Shown: positions 23,501 through 38,500 of the stretch, piece after piece
Layout of the letters: the number at the start of each line of letters is the position of its first letter
Position numbering within the stretch: the stretch's first letter is position 1
From: Symsagittifera roscoffensis
Taxonomy: Eukaryota > Xenacoelomorpha > Acoela > Convolutidae
Assembly (NCBI RefSeq): GCF_963678635.1
Contig: NC_087071.1
Coordinates: forward strand, 37,721,858-37,785,857
Direction: 5' to 3'
DNA: 64,000 nt
Position numbers and translations under genes: made by a program
The notes under the pieces: generated by a model
The model's database searches: none
What the model was told of the DNA's origin: nothing
What the model saw: only the letters and a program-made list of their open reading frames with translations

Positions 23501-26500
23501 ATAAACGCTGGCTCATTTAAAACATTAGGAAACATTTTTCACAGTTTTGAAAAAATTCTAGGATATTAGATTTTTTTGTCGATTCAAAATTTGTTCATGA
23601 TGTACAATTTTTTTTTTCTTCTACCAAAATGTCATCCTATTGTTTTAGTTCAAGGATTTGGTTGGCTGAGCTAAGTTTCACTTCACATGGGAGCCATTTC
23701 ATTTACATGATCTTTTTGAAGTTTTTTTGATGTAACATTTTGTGTTCAAACGAAATCAAAAATGATAAGACATCTCACCATTAGGGCTTTTGTTATTGAC
23801 AGCAATATAATAACACATAAAAAATTAAGATAGGTTTTTGGCTGGAAAACCCTGTGGCAAAAAATATACTATCATCAATTATAAACAATTTTAAGAGATT
23901 TTTCGTAGAAACTATAATCAACTATAACTAATTAAAATAAATTATAAATTCTTGAAAAAGTAAGGATTATAATGCATTCTGAATCGTTCAAGTAACTAGT
24001 GTTGGTATGATTAATCAAAACAAGTAGCACAAAATTCTTAAAACAACCCATTACAAACGATTTTTCCCATTTAAGCAAGTTTGGATGCCGGAAGTCATAT
24101 TAGAAACCTGTATCTGTAGTTCCTGAACATCAATCTGGTTACCTCTAGGCCATATAAAACTTCAATTTGTCTGTTGTGTAGAATAAATATCTCAAAAAAC
24201 CGTACCTATAAGTGTTATCGTTATGAAGTGATATCGTCAGCTAGAGGTCGAATGTCTAAAAATGATATCGATAGATCTGATATTTTTGGATCCGAAGAAG
24301 CGTATTATTATCCTTTGTTATTTCCAAAACAAAATTTCTAATTTTTTTTTAATGATATTAAGCAGAAGCATTAGTGATGAAATTATTTAGTACTGTAATG
24401 TAAAATCACATCAGATCAAAACGTTTATCATAAATGGTATCAATCAAAAATTTGAAGGCTAGAAAAAACAATTTTCAGATGCTAAAATTACAATTGTGAC
24501 ATGCGAAAGTTTCATTTTCATTACGGAAATTTCAAACAAACTTTGATTGTAGTATGTAAAGAAGTTTCTCAAGCGTTAAGCAAACCTTCATGATTTTGTG
24601 CTTTGAACTTAGTCGTTTTGTATGTTTTTGCTATAGCCGTAATTCGCTTTAAAATGACCTAAAAGCAAAATTTTTGCCCCTTTTTTGATCAATTATAATG
24701 CTTCGGAACCAACAAGAAAAGAATTATTTTATTAGCAACTGACCTTATTTCTGAGTTCTTTGAACCCGACGACAACTGAAGGACTGTTCGGTTCACAGTA
24801 GAGTGGACCATCTGAAAACACAGCTTCTAACAGAACAGAACACAAATTTTAATAATAATAGTTGCTGGATGCAAAATTAAAGCCCAATGGTTTGAAATTA
24901 CTAACCAGTCTGAAAAATGTGTAAACCACAATTTCAGCCTTTTTCTTTTTCTCAGAAACGTTTTGCAAAATTTTCTCGGACCATTGAACTTTGTCTTCGG
25001 GTGTTATAGTTTTTTTTCTTTAAATAATCATCGATAGGAGTGGGTTGAGTGATATATCATGTTAAAGCCCTTCCAGTTGTGATTTGACCGACGTTGAAAA
25101 ATTTTAAAAAAATTTTTTCCAATTTTTGAGAAAAGCTGCTTTGAAATTTTTGATTTTTTTTGTCGAAATTCGAGCTGGTAGAGCGAGCAAAGCACACTTA
25201 ATTATGCTTAATTTAGGCCGTTTACCATAGTTGATGTATGCTTAGTGTTGTGTTTATTAGAAAATATTAGCTTTTAAAAAAATTTAAATGCATTTTTGGG
25301 ACTCAAAAACTTCAAAAAAAAAACAAAAATAAACTGCAAAAAAAATTGAAAAAATGAAATAAATTTTCTTTTCCTGTATTTTTTTGTTTTATTTTGCCAT
25401 TTTTCCTCAAAATTAGTTGTCATGTTTGTCCATATTATTATGGGTGTCGAATAAGACTAAATAATAGTTAATAGTCAATTATCAGATCTTTTTATCACAC
25501 CTTGCAGAAAAACTACCTTTATTTGAAAAAAAAACTTTTTCTTCTAGGTTTTTAAAAAACTACTTGCCCAGTAACCGGCTATCCTTTTTTTCGTTTTTTG
25601 ATGAGACATTCATTTCAAATTTATACTTTCGGAAAAGTTTCCAATCAATTTTTTCAGCAGCCATTTTGTTGCTAAAAAGCGCAATGCTACAAGTTTCTAT
25701 GAAAATAAATTTCATACAGATTTTCTCTACAACGAGACAATACTATTTGAGTTTTTTGTATCCAAAAATTTGACAAAGCATTTAAAAATATTACATTGCT
25801 CATTTTCTTTTGAAATTTTTTTTGGTGACATTGGAAGAACACAACTAAAACCAAAATTTCTTCGCAGTCGATCTTAGGTGCTTAAAAAGTAAATTTGGTT
25901 TCTCTCATGAAAATATGATTCTTGCATTGCGAAAATCCCAAACCAGTTTCTATACACGAGGAAAATTACAAAGTTTTCCAAAAAGTTTTACTTTGAATAG
26001 GAATTTACATTTTTTTACTCTATCTGTCAGGCTGAAACCACACTTGTTTCAATATGTAACATTAAAAAAGTCCCGGGTTGACCAAAAATGTCAGTCAAGT
26101 CTGGGGTTGACCAAAAATGCTAGTCATACAATTTTCACATTTAGAAAAATGCGACTCATACAATTTTTATGCAATTCCATAAAAACAAAAAACTGAATGA
26201 AAGGTCTATGATTAGTGATTTTTCAGATTTGGAAAATGTATGACAAGCAATTTCACATAAACCAAAAAACAATTATTAAAAAAACATATTTTCTCAAAGT
26301 TTTTGGGATGTGTTCGTGACCGAACTCACGTGACAAACCATGATTTACTCAATATTAAAGTCACCAAAAGTTTCATCGTCTTGCAATTATCATAAAATGA
26401 AAGCAAGAAACTTTTGCAAAGATTGGCAAAATTGTTCAAGGATGATTATTTTTAGCGTTTTTGTAAACAAAATTATCCAGAGAAAAGGAAAAAAAATCAT

Positions 26501-29500
26501 TTTTTTTTATCCAGGACTACGTTATGCACACAAAAAATTACAATTTGCATGAAATTTTTTTAATGGAAAATGCTTGTATGAGTACAAAATTCGATTTGCA
26601 GTTGAAACAAAAATTTAGGGGCAATTTCAAAATTATTTTGAATTTCAAATTTAAAAAACACTAGTCATACAATTTTCATTTTAAGTTACATCCCTCCAAG
26701 CCTAAATTAAGTTAAAGGCTACTAGAATGAGTTAAAGTTTAATAAATTTAGCGCTGATTTTCTACGGAATAATATTGCTGAAATAGCTTTGATATATTGC
26801 AGGTTTAGCTATGCAAAAACTCTGAATTAAACATGAATCAGCTCTGGAAAGTAGCAATCACTAGGATACTAGGATACTACAGAAAACGCGATAATTAACG
26901 GTTGAACTTCAAATCGGGAATTTGCTAAGCATTGCGTCCATTAGTTTTTTCTCAGAAGTTTTAGCATTACACATTTTCCATACGACAAGGATGTTTAAGA
27001 GCTAGTTCATCAAGATTTTCTTCGCAATTAAGCAGAGAAGTTCAATGATTAGAAGAAAAATCTGTTGAGCAAACAATTCAAAAATCATTTTAGGCCGTTT
27101 GCCTTGATTTTGTCAAAAAATGCATTAGTGAGTTAAGATGTATGCTTTAACTCATAGACTAATTTCGGATAGGGTACACCGTCTGCTCGTCACGCTATCT
27201 TATTTTCGGCCGGATAGATTCGTGCAACTTCTTAATCTAATACCGATCCTAATCTTACTCTTATATCTACTAGTCTCAGGGTGTTTAACTAGTCTCTGCT
27301 AGGCTCAATAGATCTAGAGTATACTGGCTTATTGCGACTGCTGAAGTTCTCTTGGAGAGGTAACTAATTTCTAAGTTAAATTCAAATCTCTCTGGTGCTG
27401 AAATTACAAGTAATTTCAGCTTTTACAAATAAGTGGGTTGTTAGTTAGATGGAATATGATTGGTTAATATTAAATTTTTTATAGTGATAAAATATCTAAT
27501 TTATCCAATAATAAAATGTAGTTTAGATCAGGTTCCATTAGGTTGAACTTTAAGACAATGAAAGTGTGTTAAAATGAGCTCTTACTTGATCTCTACCGTT
27601 GGGTTAACCATAACGTGGCCGATATAGCTTTGAATAGAGATTTCATAACTAAAAAAGACCCTAATAAATTGAGTTCATCGCCCAAAAAAACATAACTCAA
27701 GCTAAATTAGGGAAATATGACCGAAACTGGCCATCTTAGCTTAACAATCTAATGCTGTTAGGATTAATTGCTTATCAATGACCCTCTGAAAGAATTATTT
27801 AGTTCTAGTATTTGAAGCTAAGCAAATCAAGAAAAAATTCATATGGGGTTAAAAGTGAAAAATGAGTGAGGGGGTGGGGTTCCTTCCCATTTTCATAACC
27901 TCAATGAAAATTTTGAGTTTTTGATTGTGATTTTAGATTAAACTCTTTCCAGCCGTGACACTATGATTTTTTTCAAAGCAATTTATAGCCAAAGTATCAA
28001 AACCAGCCGAAGTATCAACCAGCCGAAAAAACGTAAGTGTTATATAACAGTTATGTAACAATTATGTAACAGCTCCGAAAGTTATGCAATTCTATTTTTC
28101 GATGTAGTTTTTTGACTAGCTCCGCGAATTTTCGGTTAGTTTATACTTCTGCTGGCTTATATATATATTCTCTAAAAACAAAACGCAGACGAGATTACGA
28201 CAAGAAAGTCTGAACAATCAATTTTCTCCTACCAAATAGTCTACACATCAAACGTGGATCTCAAACGTTGAGAGACAGAAACACCTCTAAAACTCTCACT
28301 AAGCAGTTATAGTAAGAAAAAATTTTCTGGCTAAAAATCTCTTACTGAGATTATACTCACTGTTATCCTCCCCCTCCATCCCTCCCCTCAGAGGGGGCAG
28401 CATATCCTCAGTGTTCTCGGTCTCTTCTGCTCCCCCTGCTTCATCCGACCCATCCCTCTGTCTGGAACTGACAACCCCCACCCCATCTGCATTCTTACTC
28501 TCCATCAACCCTGGCGTTTTGGAAGCGGTGGACTAAAGTATACTTTATGGTTCCATAGTGACATCAAATACAAAAACACAAAACACAAAATACAAAAACT
28601 TTTAAATTGTGATTTAATTAATAAAAAAATGTACAAGATAATTATTTTTGAATGAATCATTACTCATAGTCATAATAACAATAATAAATTGTTATCAGGC
28701 TCACAACTTTTTGTACAACTTTTTGGCTCACAACTTTTTGTTCAGTCAATTATAAGGGTTTTCAGCAGCTATTTTTCAATAGTTGGGTTGAAATAAACTC
28801 GTGTATCTTAAGTGGTATTTTTTTTAATGGCGCAAAATTTCACCCTTTTTGTGCCGACCATTGAAAATGGGGATGAACTTTGTATTCGGGTGTGTTTTAG
28901 TTTTTTCTTTTTTTCTTTTTGTATTTCACACAAAATCAGGTCCCACAAATAATCATCGACTGGGTTGAAGGATATACAATAAGGAAGCCTTTTCAGTCGC
29001 GATTCGAACCACAATAAAAATCCCCAAAAATTGTTTCTAGTATTGAGAAAAACCGCTTTAAGAATTTAGTTTTTTGTCTTATTCCGATCGAATAAACGCG
29101 AACTAGCAGGCTTAAAAGGGCCTAATTATGCGTAGATTAGGCCGCGGAAATTTAATTTTATTCGATTAAAGGTATCTTTCGGAATTTTTCCGGCGAAAAT
29201 TTAGGAATAAAAAAATTCAAAATTTCTCAAAAAATGATGCAAAAAAACTGATTAAATCTTTTATTCTTTTTTTGATGCTTACAACATTTTTTTTGTTTTT
29301 CCAATCAATTTTCTATTAAAACTGTGGTCCAATTTGTTTGCCTGTTCTACTATGACTGATGAAAATGCCTAAATTATACTTTTTCTTCAGATCCTTTTCT
29401 CACAATACGTAGAAAAAGTATTAATTTGAAAAAAATGTACTTTTTTTCAAGAAAATGGTCGGGACGTTCTGTGCTGCTTGCACGGTAACCGGCTATTCTT

Positions 29501-32500
29501 GTTTCTATTATGACCTCCAAAAAAGCCAGAGACAAGTAGTGTGTCCAGCAACAATGAAAATCCGTTTTTTATCTTAAGCAAAACGAGTGTTAAATAACTC
29601 GTATCAGGGCAACTAAACTTACCAGGGCAAAGTCTATGGAGTATGTTCAGTTTGACAAACTTCTTGGAAAAACCTTGCAGAAATTTAATTTTTTTTAAAT
29701 ACCCCCGCCGTTCACTCTTATTAAGATGCCTACGTGTTTACTTTTGTGCTTAGAAGTACGAGGTTTTTTATATCCTATTCTAAAGAGCCTATTTAAAATG
29801 TTAAATGATATATTTTTCTATGTACTCATTAAGTGTCATGACTTGCACCCACCTGTATGGTCTGCTGTGCGAGTTGTTTTCCGTGTTGGAAGTCCACGTA
29901 GTTCTCCTTGTAGTGCTGCTTCCTCATTTCCTCCATTCTGTGCTGCCGAACAGGACTGCACAATCAAAAGAGAAAAAAATAAAACAAACTGTATTCACAA
30001 AGTCAAAAATATTATTTATTTAGGGAAAATTCGCAAAAGAAAACAAAACTAAAAAAAAACAAGTCTAAGTTACTGTTTTTTTTCGGATGCGTAAAGAGTA
30101 ACACAAATCGAGGCTTCGATATATGAGAACCTATAACAACTTTTTAAAAACTTTTTTTCGAAATTGTTTTTCTGCACCTAAGATAAATAAAAAAAAAGTG
30201 ATTGTAATGGCTTTTCATGGTCTGAAATGAACTAAACATAACCGATCCCAAAACAAAGTGCGGATTTATAAGGGATTCAACCCAATCACTAAACATAGGG
30301 TCCCCTTTGAGAATTTTTTACGACAGCCCTTTTCTTAGGCCGACCAACCTTATAGTTTTCTAACGGCGCCATCTACACCTTATATACTAGCCAAACAAAC
30401 AGGTTTTATCAAAATTTTGCAAAAAGGCTAAAACTTTGAAAAAAAAGCTAATGTTTTATTAATTAAGTAACTCACTTGAACTTATTCTTCTTATTCTTTT
30501 AATTTAAAACAGACATAGCATTAAATCATTTTATCATGGTGCAGTCCAGCGATAACGAATCGAGTAAAATTTTTTGCAAATTCACTCAACTGACGCTCCA
30601 GCTCCGTAGAAAGATTGGAAGGATTTGTTCCAATCAGCAATAACAGCTAAAGGGAATATATGTGTAAACGTTGTGCTAAATCCAGTGTAAAGAAATCCTA
30701 CTACTCCTCCTTTTTATGAAGAGCCCCGAAAGGCAACAAAACCGAAGGCAAAAAAAGAACGCCAGAATGGAAAAAACCTGGCGGAGCAAAGACGCTACAA
30801 CGACGAAGAATCAGCCTAATAAAAAAGAGAAATGAAAAAAATTTAACCGAGTGAGTCGAGAAATAGCTGACAAAAAACTGAGACCTTTGTGTTAAATTTA
30901 TCCCTCGTAACTGAAAACAAAGTAATTTTTAGTCCAAAAAACCACAACTCGTTCAAAAAATATTAGTAACTTTTGCAACAGTATTGATCAGAAAGATAAG
31001 CATAACTTTCGAAAGACACAAGCTCTTAAGCGTGAAAAAAAATAGAGAACCATTAAAACAGTTTGTGGGAGCCGTAAAAGATTTGGCAAAGAAATGCGAC
31101 ATATCCAGCGGAGAGGAGGAAAGAATACGGGACTTTTTCATGAGTAAATGAAAGTTTTTGACAACCAGAGGATTCTGCTTGCAGAAACATTACCTCATCA
31201 GAAGTACTGAAGGCAGCTCATAGAGACAAGAGAGATATCAGCAACCATTCGAATATGACTTGCAACTTCCAGCCGCCTGGTAACTTGGTACATCGCATTA
31301 ACAAAATTCATTTTCATGTCGAGAGAAACCCACTCTAACGAAGTCGAAAGCAGTAATTTTTGTATAAAGTTCGCTAGAAATTCTCAAAAGGACACTTTCC
31401 AGTCTGTCCAGCTAAATACGCTACATGTTATAAATGTAAATACAAACGAAATTTCACAAAAAACAGTAAACCGAAACGTTAAAATGAAACATTGCAAATA
31501 GTCGAAATAAAGCTAGCGCAGATGACAAAAGTTCGTCGGATTACACTTGTGTAACAACAGATCAGGCACATAGAGAAAATCGTGTAGTTGCGTGGCACCG
31601 TCTCGAATGCGGACAAAGCAAAAGTGACGATTAATCTGTTCTAAACTCTACAAGTTTTTGCAATAAAGACGGGAGGGAATTTGAGGAACAGTCAAAAAAC
31701 AAAGCCCTGGGATACGGAACCCAAGTATGCCCAATCTTTGAAAAAAATTCCGCGAGTCTTTTCCTCGAGTAGAAAATTGCATACACGAACTAAACTTGAG
31801 AATTGTTTACATCAAAATACATTCAGTGGCTTACGCGAACAAGTACTCTATTGTAGATTCACCGATACATCGATCAAAATTATCGGTAGATTCACATTTC
31901 GGATTTTTCCAACGGATGGTTTAATAAAGGTTGTTCTTTCTATCTAACAAAAGATCACAAAAGAACTATTCTAGGCAAGGACAGTTTTTGAAAAGTCGAA
32001 AAAAATAGCCTGCAAAAAAAACTGCCTAAATCACTTTTCTCAAGCCTCAGTAGTTCAGTTAATTCTCTATAACCTTTTCAACCCCAAATTGATAAGACAA
32101 AGAAACCTTTAAGCAATTTCGAAAAACTACTCTTTCGTATTGGAAAAATTAAGTATCAAACAAAGATATCGTATTTCCATGAGTCGGTAGAACCCATCCA
32201 AATAAAGAGGAGAAGAAAACCGGTCCATTTTTAAGGCTCCGTCAAAGAAGAACTTCCTTGTTAAAAATCTGAGGGACACATCAGCAATTTTGAGAATTAT
32301 GACAACGATCTGTTTACAAGCCCTATTTTCATACTTTGTAAGAAAACTAAATCAAAAACACTAGTATTAAATTCGAATTTCATTAGCCAACATTCACGAG
32401 CTTGTAGATTCTGCAGCAACCAAACTATCTAAAAAATCCCCCCGGAGATGTTTGACTTACAAAATTCGACTCAAGGAACGCTTATAACCAATTAGCCTAG

Positions 32501-35500
32501 ACGACTTTAGAAGCAAACAATGAATTTTAACATTGTAGGTGGCAATAAAACGGCATTTATGAATTTTGACTGTTTCCTAGGAGTTTTACGAGCAACGCCC
32601 AATGAATTCCAGAGAGTCATGGACTCAGCAAATGGAAAAACTTATCGTACAAATTGTTACCCAGACGATATCTTAATCGCATTCAGAGGAGATTTTTTTG
32701 AAAAAAGAAACAAATTGTTAAGAAAAATTTATTGACCTCACATAGTTACTACATCGTCGTTGAATGCCAAAAATGTAATTTTTTTTCCAACATTCACGAG
32801 CTTGTACATACTGCAGCAACCAAACTATTTAAAAAATCCCCACGGAGATGTTTGACTTACAAAATTCGACTCAAGGAACGCCAAAACAAGAGAATGGTTT
32901 GGCTTAAAAACTATCCGTACGGGAGTAATTCTTTTAATTGACAAAATTTTGCTATCAAGAAGATTCCCATTTCAAAAAGTTTGAAGCAAGTGCGTTCATT
33001 TTTTGGTTCTACAAAGAAAATTTGAAATTCAGCCCCAACCTTGCAACACTGAAAAGCCTTTTGAGACCATTTTTGAACAAAAAATTAGTTTTCTAAAGGA
33101 ATCAAAATCAAGGAATCAAAATCAAACGATGGCTTTTGAAAAAATCAATCAAGAGATTGTAAAATTAACAGAAAGAACACTGTTCGAAGAATACTTCAAA
33201 CCAGAGTAAAATTGGACGCCTCACACCATAGTTATTGCCATACTTTGAAATTAACCCAATGTGCGAAGGGGGGTAAGATTATTAAAAATCGTATTTTAAG
33301 CAACTCCGTCGGGAAATTACCAGATTTTTCAAAACCAAACGCAGAAGTAGATTTAAAATCTCCATGTGCGTTAGAATTGTTGTGTGGCACAAAACATTAC
33401 TTTTTTGTTTGCATCAACCGTTTCTTGAAACTTCCTTTTACCATAAATTCACCTCGACTAAAACTGTAATAGATTTTATCCAAGTATATTTATACATTCA
33501 TGCCAAAGAAAGTCAACTATAGTAGGTCAGACATCTTTCTCAACCTCTGGAATTAACCCAAGGAGAAAATCCCCGAAAATGTCGTCCCACAACAACTAAA
33601 AAAGAAAACTCTGGACAATGAAACACTAGCATTCATCGAGCGTTCTCCAACCGCTGAGCCAAAGAAAGGACAACTACAAGCTAGGACTAAAGCCCAGACA
33701 GAGATCAGGCCAAAGGACACCCTCAAACAGAAAAGGCAAATCAAGACGCAAAGAAACCCCAGCAGCAGGTAACCTTCCCAACCAAAGAAGGGCAATTCCT
33801 CAGGCTACTTCGCTTGCGACGAATCGTTTTGTATTCTATCGGATTTTGCTAATCTTAGCAATTGGGAATGGTCGGTGGGAAGTTTAAGCTATAAAGACGT
33901 AGGGAGGGAAAGATCCAACTCCGATCTTCAGAAGGCTTTAACCTTCCACAAATCGGACAAAATGTTTTTGAAACACAAATTAACCGTTAAACCTGAGTTT
34001 TTAAACACGCCTCAGATGACAGATTGCCCAGTCTCTATTTTGCCTAACTGAGTGAGCTGAAATGTTAAAACCAGCCAACAACTCTCTCAAGATCAATTGG
34101 AGGCTGTGTCGATGTCGACTGGCGGTTCGGTCACGAATTGGTCTGTAGTGTGTTCTGGGTAAGAGATGATGGGCGTATTCGTTGGAATTGTTGCTGGCCG
34201 AGAATGTGCAGTCGGCGTAATAGTAGAGGCGAATTGGGTTAGAGTAGCGCTGCACTACTTTGTGTTATCTTCAATTGAAACAGATGTGTCGGCTACTTGG
34301 TCAATAACGATAAGTTTTGAGGCCGATTCACTGTGATCTAAAAGATCTTTGAAACATCTTCTGCAATAAAAATAAAGGTAGACAGTGTTACAAGATGATC
34401 TACAAAGACCTACAAAGAGGAGATTTATCTGATTGATATCCGACCAACATTTCTTTGTACGAAACTACAATTCCTTAAACAGTTATTTCTTCGGTTACCG
34501 AGTGTTGATCCATTGGAATGTTTTCGGGTTTAACAACTTCTGTTTCTGAACAGGTGTTTTGGTGTTGACATCATTTGGAGCGGCTGGTAACTTGTCAGCT
34601 CAATCAGATTGGCAAATTCAATCGGAAATATCAGGAGTTCTATCAGGAAATTGAAAATTTTTAGATCAAGCTTTTAGATTTCTAAACATACCCTCATCAT
34701 ATCTACCCGCGCTCATTTGATTCAGAATTTGGTGTACAATTTTCAGCGCTAAAACTTATCGTTATGTTTAATTTAAATTACTTGCAATCGAAACCAAGTC
34801 ATAATACTAAAAATTAACCTTATTTTAATCCGCTGAAGCTTTTTTACCATTGACCTAGCAATACCAATCTGGTTTTGTATATATAAGTTAGTTAGTTACT
34901 CTGATTTTATACAACACACAAACAATTACCTGATTCCTCATTTCGCCGAGGAAAAAGAGAGAATGTAGTTATTTCGCTAATGATAATTTAGCTTTAAACG
35001 TTTTTCCTATTTGTGATCTGATTTTAGATAATCTTTTTAAATCAATTTACTTGCAGGTCTTAGTTTGATCTTCAACATAGTCCACTCCTCCGCAGTGATC
35101 TTCCTAGTTTTTATCGAATGTTTTAATGATTATATAATTCTTTTATTTTAATTTTTTTTCTTGTTTTTTTTTAAACAGACTTAGATAAAGCATCAGATGA
35201 TTTCCTCAAAGTTTTTGTTTGTGATTTTAGTGTCTAGGAAAGCTCGGAAATTCAAGTTGATTGAAATTTTAGAAAGGAAGTTAAACTTTTTTATTTTTTT
35301 CGAATCCTATAAAAAATTTGGACAAGAGTCGTTTTCTGAAAATATATCAGAACGGTTTTTTGTTGATTGATTTTAAAAATGAACGCAGAAATATTAAACT
35401 TCTTTTCAGCTTTTCGAAATCAAATGTAATCACGCTTATCAAAATCAGCCTCTTGCTCTTTTTACTCTCTACAAGTAGTTGTGATTGGCTGATCAAGTAA

Positions 35501-38500
35501 CGCGTCTGACAAAAACTATATGTTTTCATCAAGTAATTGCTTTTTGAATAATTTTGTGAACCAAATGTTTTCGGGAAGTTTGGAAACCAAATCTTTAAAA
35601 GCATGTTCGTCTCCAAAGAAAACAAAAGACATGTTCATCAAGGTCTCACTTTCGGACGATTAATCACTTCCAAGTACTTATTCCAATACAAAAACTATAA
35701 GCTTCAACATTTTGCCTACAGATCAGGACCCCTATGGCTTTCTGAAAATGCTAAGATTTAAAGCTAACAAGTTGGAGGTGATTCAAATCAAGTCAGGAGA
35801 CTCATTGCGACTCAAACAAAACTTAATGTCATAATTCTTTTTCTTGTTTGGACTACAAAAAGTACATAGAAAAATTTTTTGCGACTTTTTAGTATGCTTT
35901 TTGTTTGGCAAGTATACGCAGGATTTTGAGCGGTTTGTGCTTTGTCCAGCTGATTTGTTTTAGGTTATAGATGTATGAAGTATTTCATGCAATTTTTAAA
36001 ACAAACTTGCTTTGCCTATCATTTATCAGAGCTAAAAAAAACGTTCTTTCGAAACATTCAAAATTTTCCTTTCATTAATTTTCAGTACAAAAAAATCAAA
36101 TCACAGCATAATCATCCACTGCTTCAGGATAGCTATAACAAGGTATTCCGCCTAACAAGTAGCTACCCTCTGGGATTACTATCACAATTAAGTACCGGTG
36201 AAAAGTGATCTAATAAAAAATCAAAAAATATGTCAATCAGCTATGAACATTATTTAAATTTTGATTGTTTTGAAAGAATTTAAAAAATTTCAAAATTGTT
36301 ATGCTGACACCGTTACTAAAATAGAAAGGATTTTGTTGTGATGTCGCATGGTCGGAATTAGCATAAAACTGTTTTTTCCATGGATCATGTTTTGAGAAAA
36401 AGTTCACTTCTGTCACAAACAGTGAGAAGCTTCGTAAAAATTTAAATGACAGAAAAATAGAACGTATTTTTTTGCTGTTTTTTAGGATACAGCATTTCTT
36501 AAAAAAAATTTTAAAACTTTTTTTTATTTACAAAAATTTAAACATGAAACGGCAAAAAAAAACGGTACAAAATTTGGATGTTGAATACAACCTCAGGTAT
36601 GGACAATTCATGTCATATTTTTGAGCAAAGTCTGTAGTTATTTTCATATTAAATAAGATTTATTGAACAAAGCTTTTATTTGGTTTTACTGGGCTTTTTC
36701 GATTAAGTTTGGCGACATCATCTGAAAGTAGTGGGAAATTTGTCAGAAACTGCCATAAACTATCAAAGGTAACTAAAGATTTCACATAAGAAAATGTTTT
36801 GCGTCAAAAGTTGCCTCTATGGCAAAAAAAAACGTTTCCCGGATGTATTATGATATGAAAATTCACAAATTCTCCAAATACTAATAATATATGAACACTA
36901 ACTAATTTATGCTAGCAAAAAAAAACAAGACAAATTTTCATATGGTTCATATAAGACAAAAACAGTTCAAATAATTTCATATGGAATGTCTCTCAACCTG
37001 AAGAAAATTTTTTTATTGCTGGCTTCACTTTTTAAAAAATATTAATAAAAAACTCCTAGGAGCAAACATTGAATATGGTGTTTCGCAGCTTTTAGTTTAC
37101 AAACTTTAGGCCAGTCAGTTTAAATCTTGCTCGCCGCTAATGCCTGTCTGTGTTTTGCATTGTAAATTATGGGTGCAACTGGTAAAAAAAACATTATAAC
37201 GAAAATTTTTTTATACTTTGTCCAGTTTTTTATGTTGTTTTTGCGTCAAAAAGTATTATGCATTAACGGTTTTTTTTTTCAAAAAACAATTGCACGTTTT
37301 GAATGTTAAGAAAAAATGAAATGTTCATGAAGTCTTTCCTACCTGTCTTCGGAGGCGTCTCTGATTGAACAGTAGTACTCGTTGTTGCTCAGATCTCCAT
37401 CCTCCAACTGACCCCCTCCGCCCCCACTCGCACCCCCACCAGCACTCCCGCGCCCACCTGGCACACTGTCTCGACTAGTGCCGTCGGTATGGCGGTACTA
37501 GAATTATAGAAATATTTTAGATCGACCAATTTGATTTCCCGAGCTCTCCCAAATCACCATAAAGACATATAAACTCAATTGAGTTAGAACCGATGTGGTT
37601 AACTCATAGAGTAATTTCGGACAGGGAACACCGTCTGCTCGTCACGCTATCTTATTTTCGGCCGGATAGATTCGTTCAACTTCTTAGTCTAATACCGATC
37701 CTAGTCTACTCTTATACTTACTAGTCTCAGGGTGTTTAACTAGTCTCTGCTAGGCTCAATAGATCTAGGGTATACTGGTTTATTGCGGCTGCTGAAGTTC
37801 TCTTGGAGAGGCAACTAATTTCTAAGTTAAATTCAAATCTCTCTGGTGCTGAAATTACAAGTAATTTCAGCACTTACAATTAAGTGGGTTGTTAGTTAGA
37901 TGGATTATGATTGGTTAATATTAAAAATTTTACAGTGGTTAAATATCCAATTTATCCAATTATAAAATGTAGTTTAGATCAGGTTCCACCCATCCGGGTT
38001 TTACAGAGTTTTTTTAGAATTATCTTTCTGCAATTCAGAGGATGGATGATGAACGTTGGTATTTAGCGAACATCATATTCTTGTCCGGTTCCTCTTGTTA
38101 AGGAAGTTCCAGGACGCTGGAGTTAGGGACATACAATCGTTGTGTCGTCTTGTGACAACGACTGTTATCTCCAATGAAATCAATCTGATTTCAAAATGAT
38201 TTGCTATGACGGGTTTTTCTGTATTCTGTAGAGAACTTGTTTTCTGTTCAACCTCGTCTGGGAATGGCGTGGAGATCGTGTGTGGAAGGGATGCCTCGAT
38301 ACTCGGATCTGTACGTATACTTGAACATCGAGGTGGTCATTGGTCTAGTTCAATGAAGTCCTTTTCTGCGAAGTCAAGTCGTACTCTAAATCCTTTGAGT
38401 TGTGATTGTGGACGGCATATCGGTTGTGACTAGCCATTCTTTGTTCGAGTGTGATGGGATCATCTAGTCTTTGGATGTTCGTCTTTGTTGTTGTGTGTTG

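Noticed and set aside
14816-29955. The three HY-helix exons as mutually exclusive alternatives of one another
   Set aside because: Each helix exon has its own linker and docking-type exons, and spacer exons between modules fit the phases in series, so a serial arrangement explains the data better. Alternative use of whole modules is not excluded.
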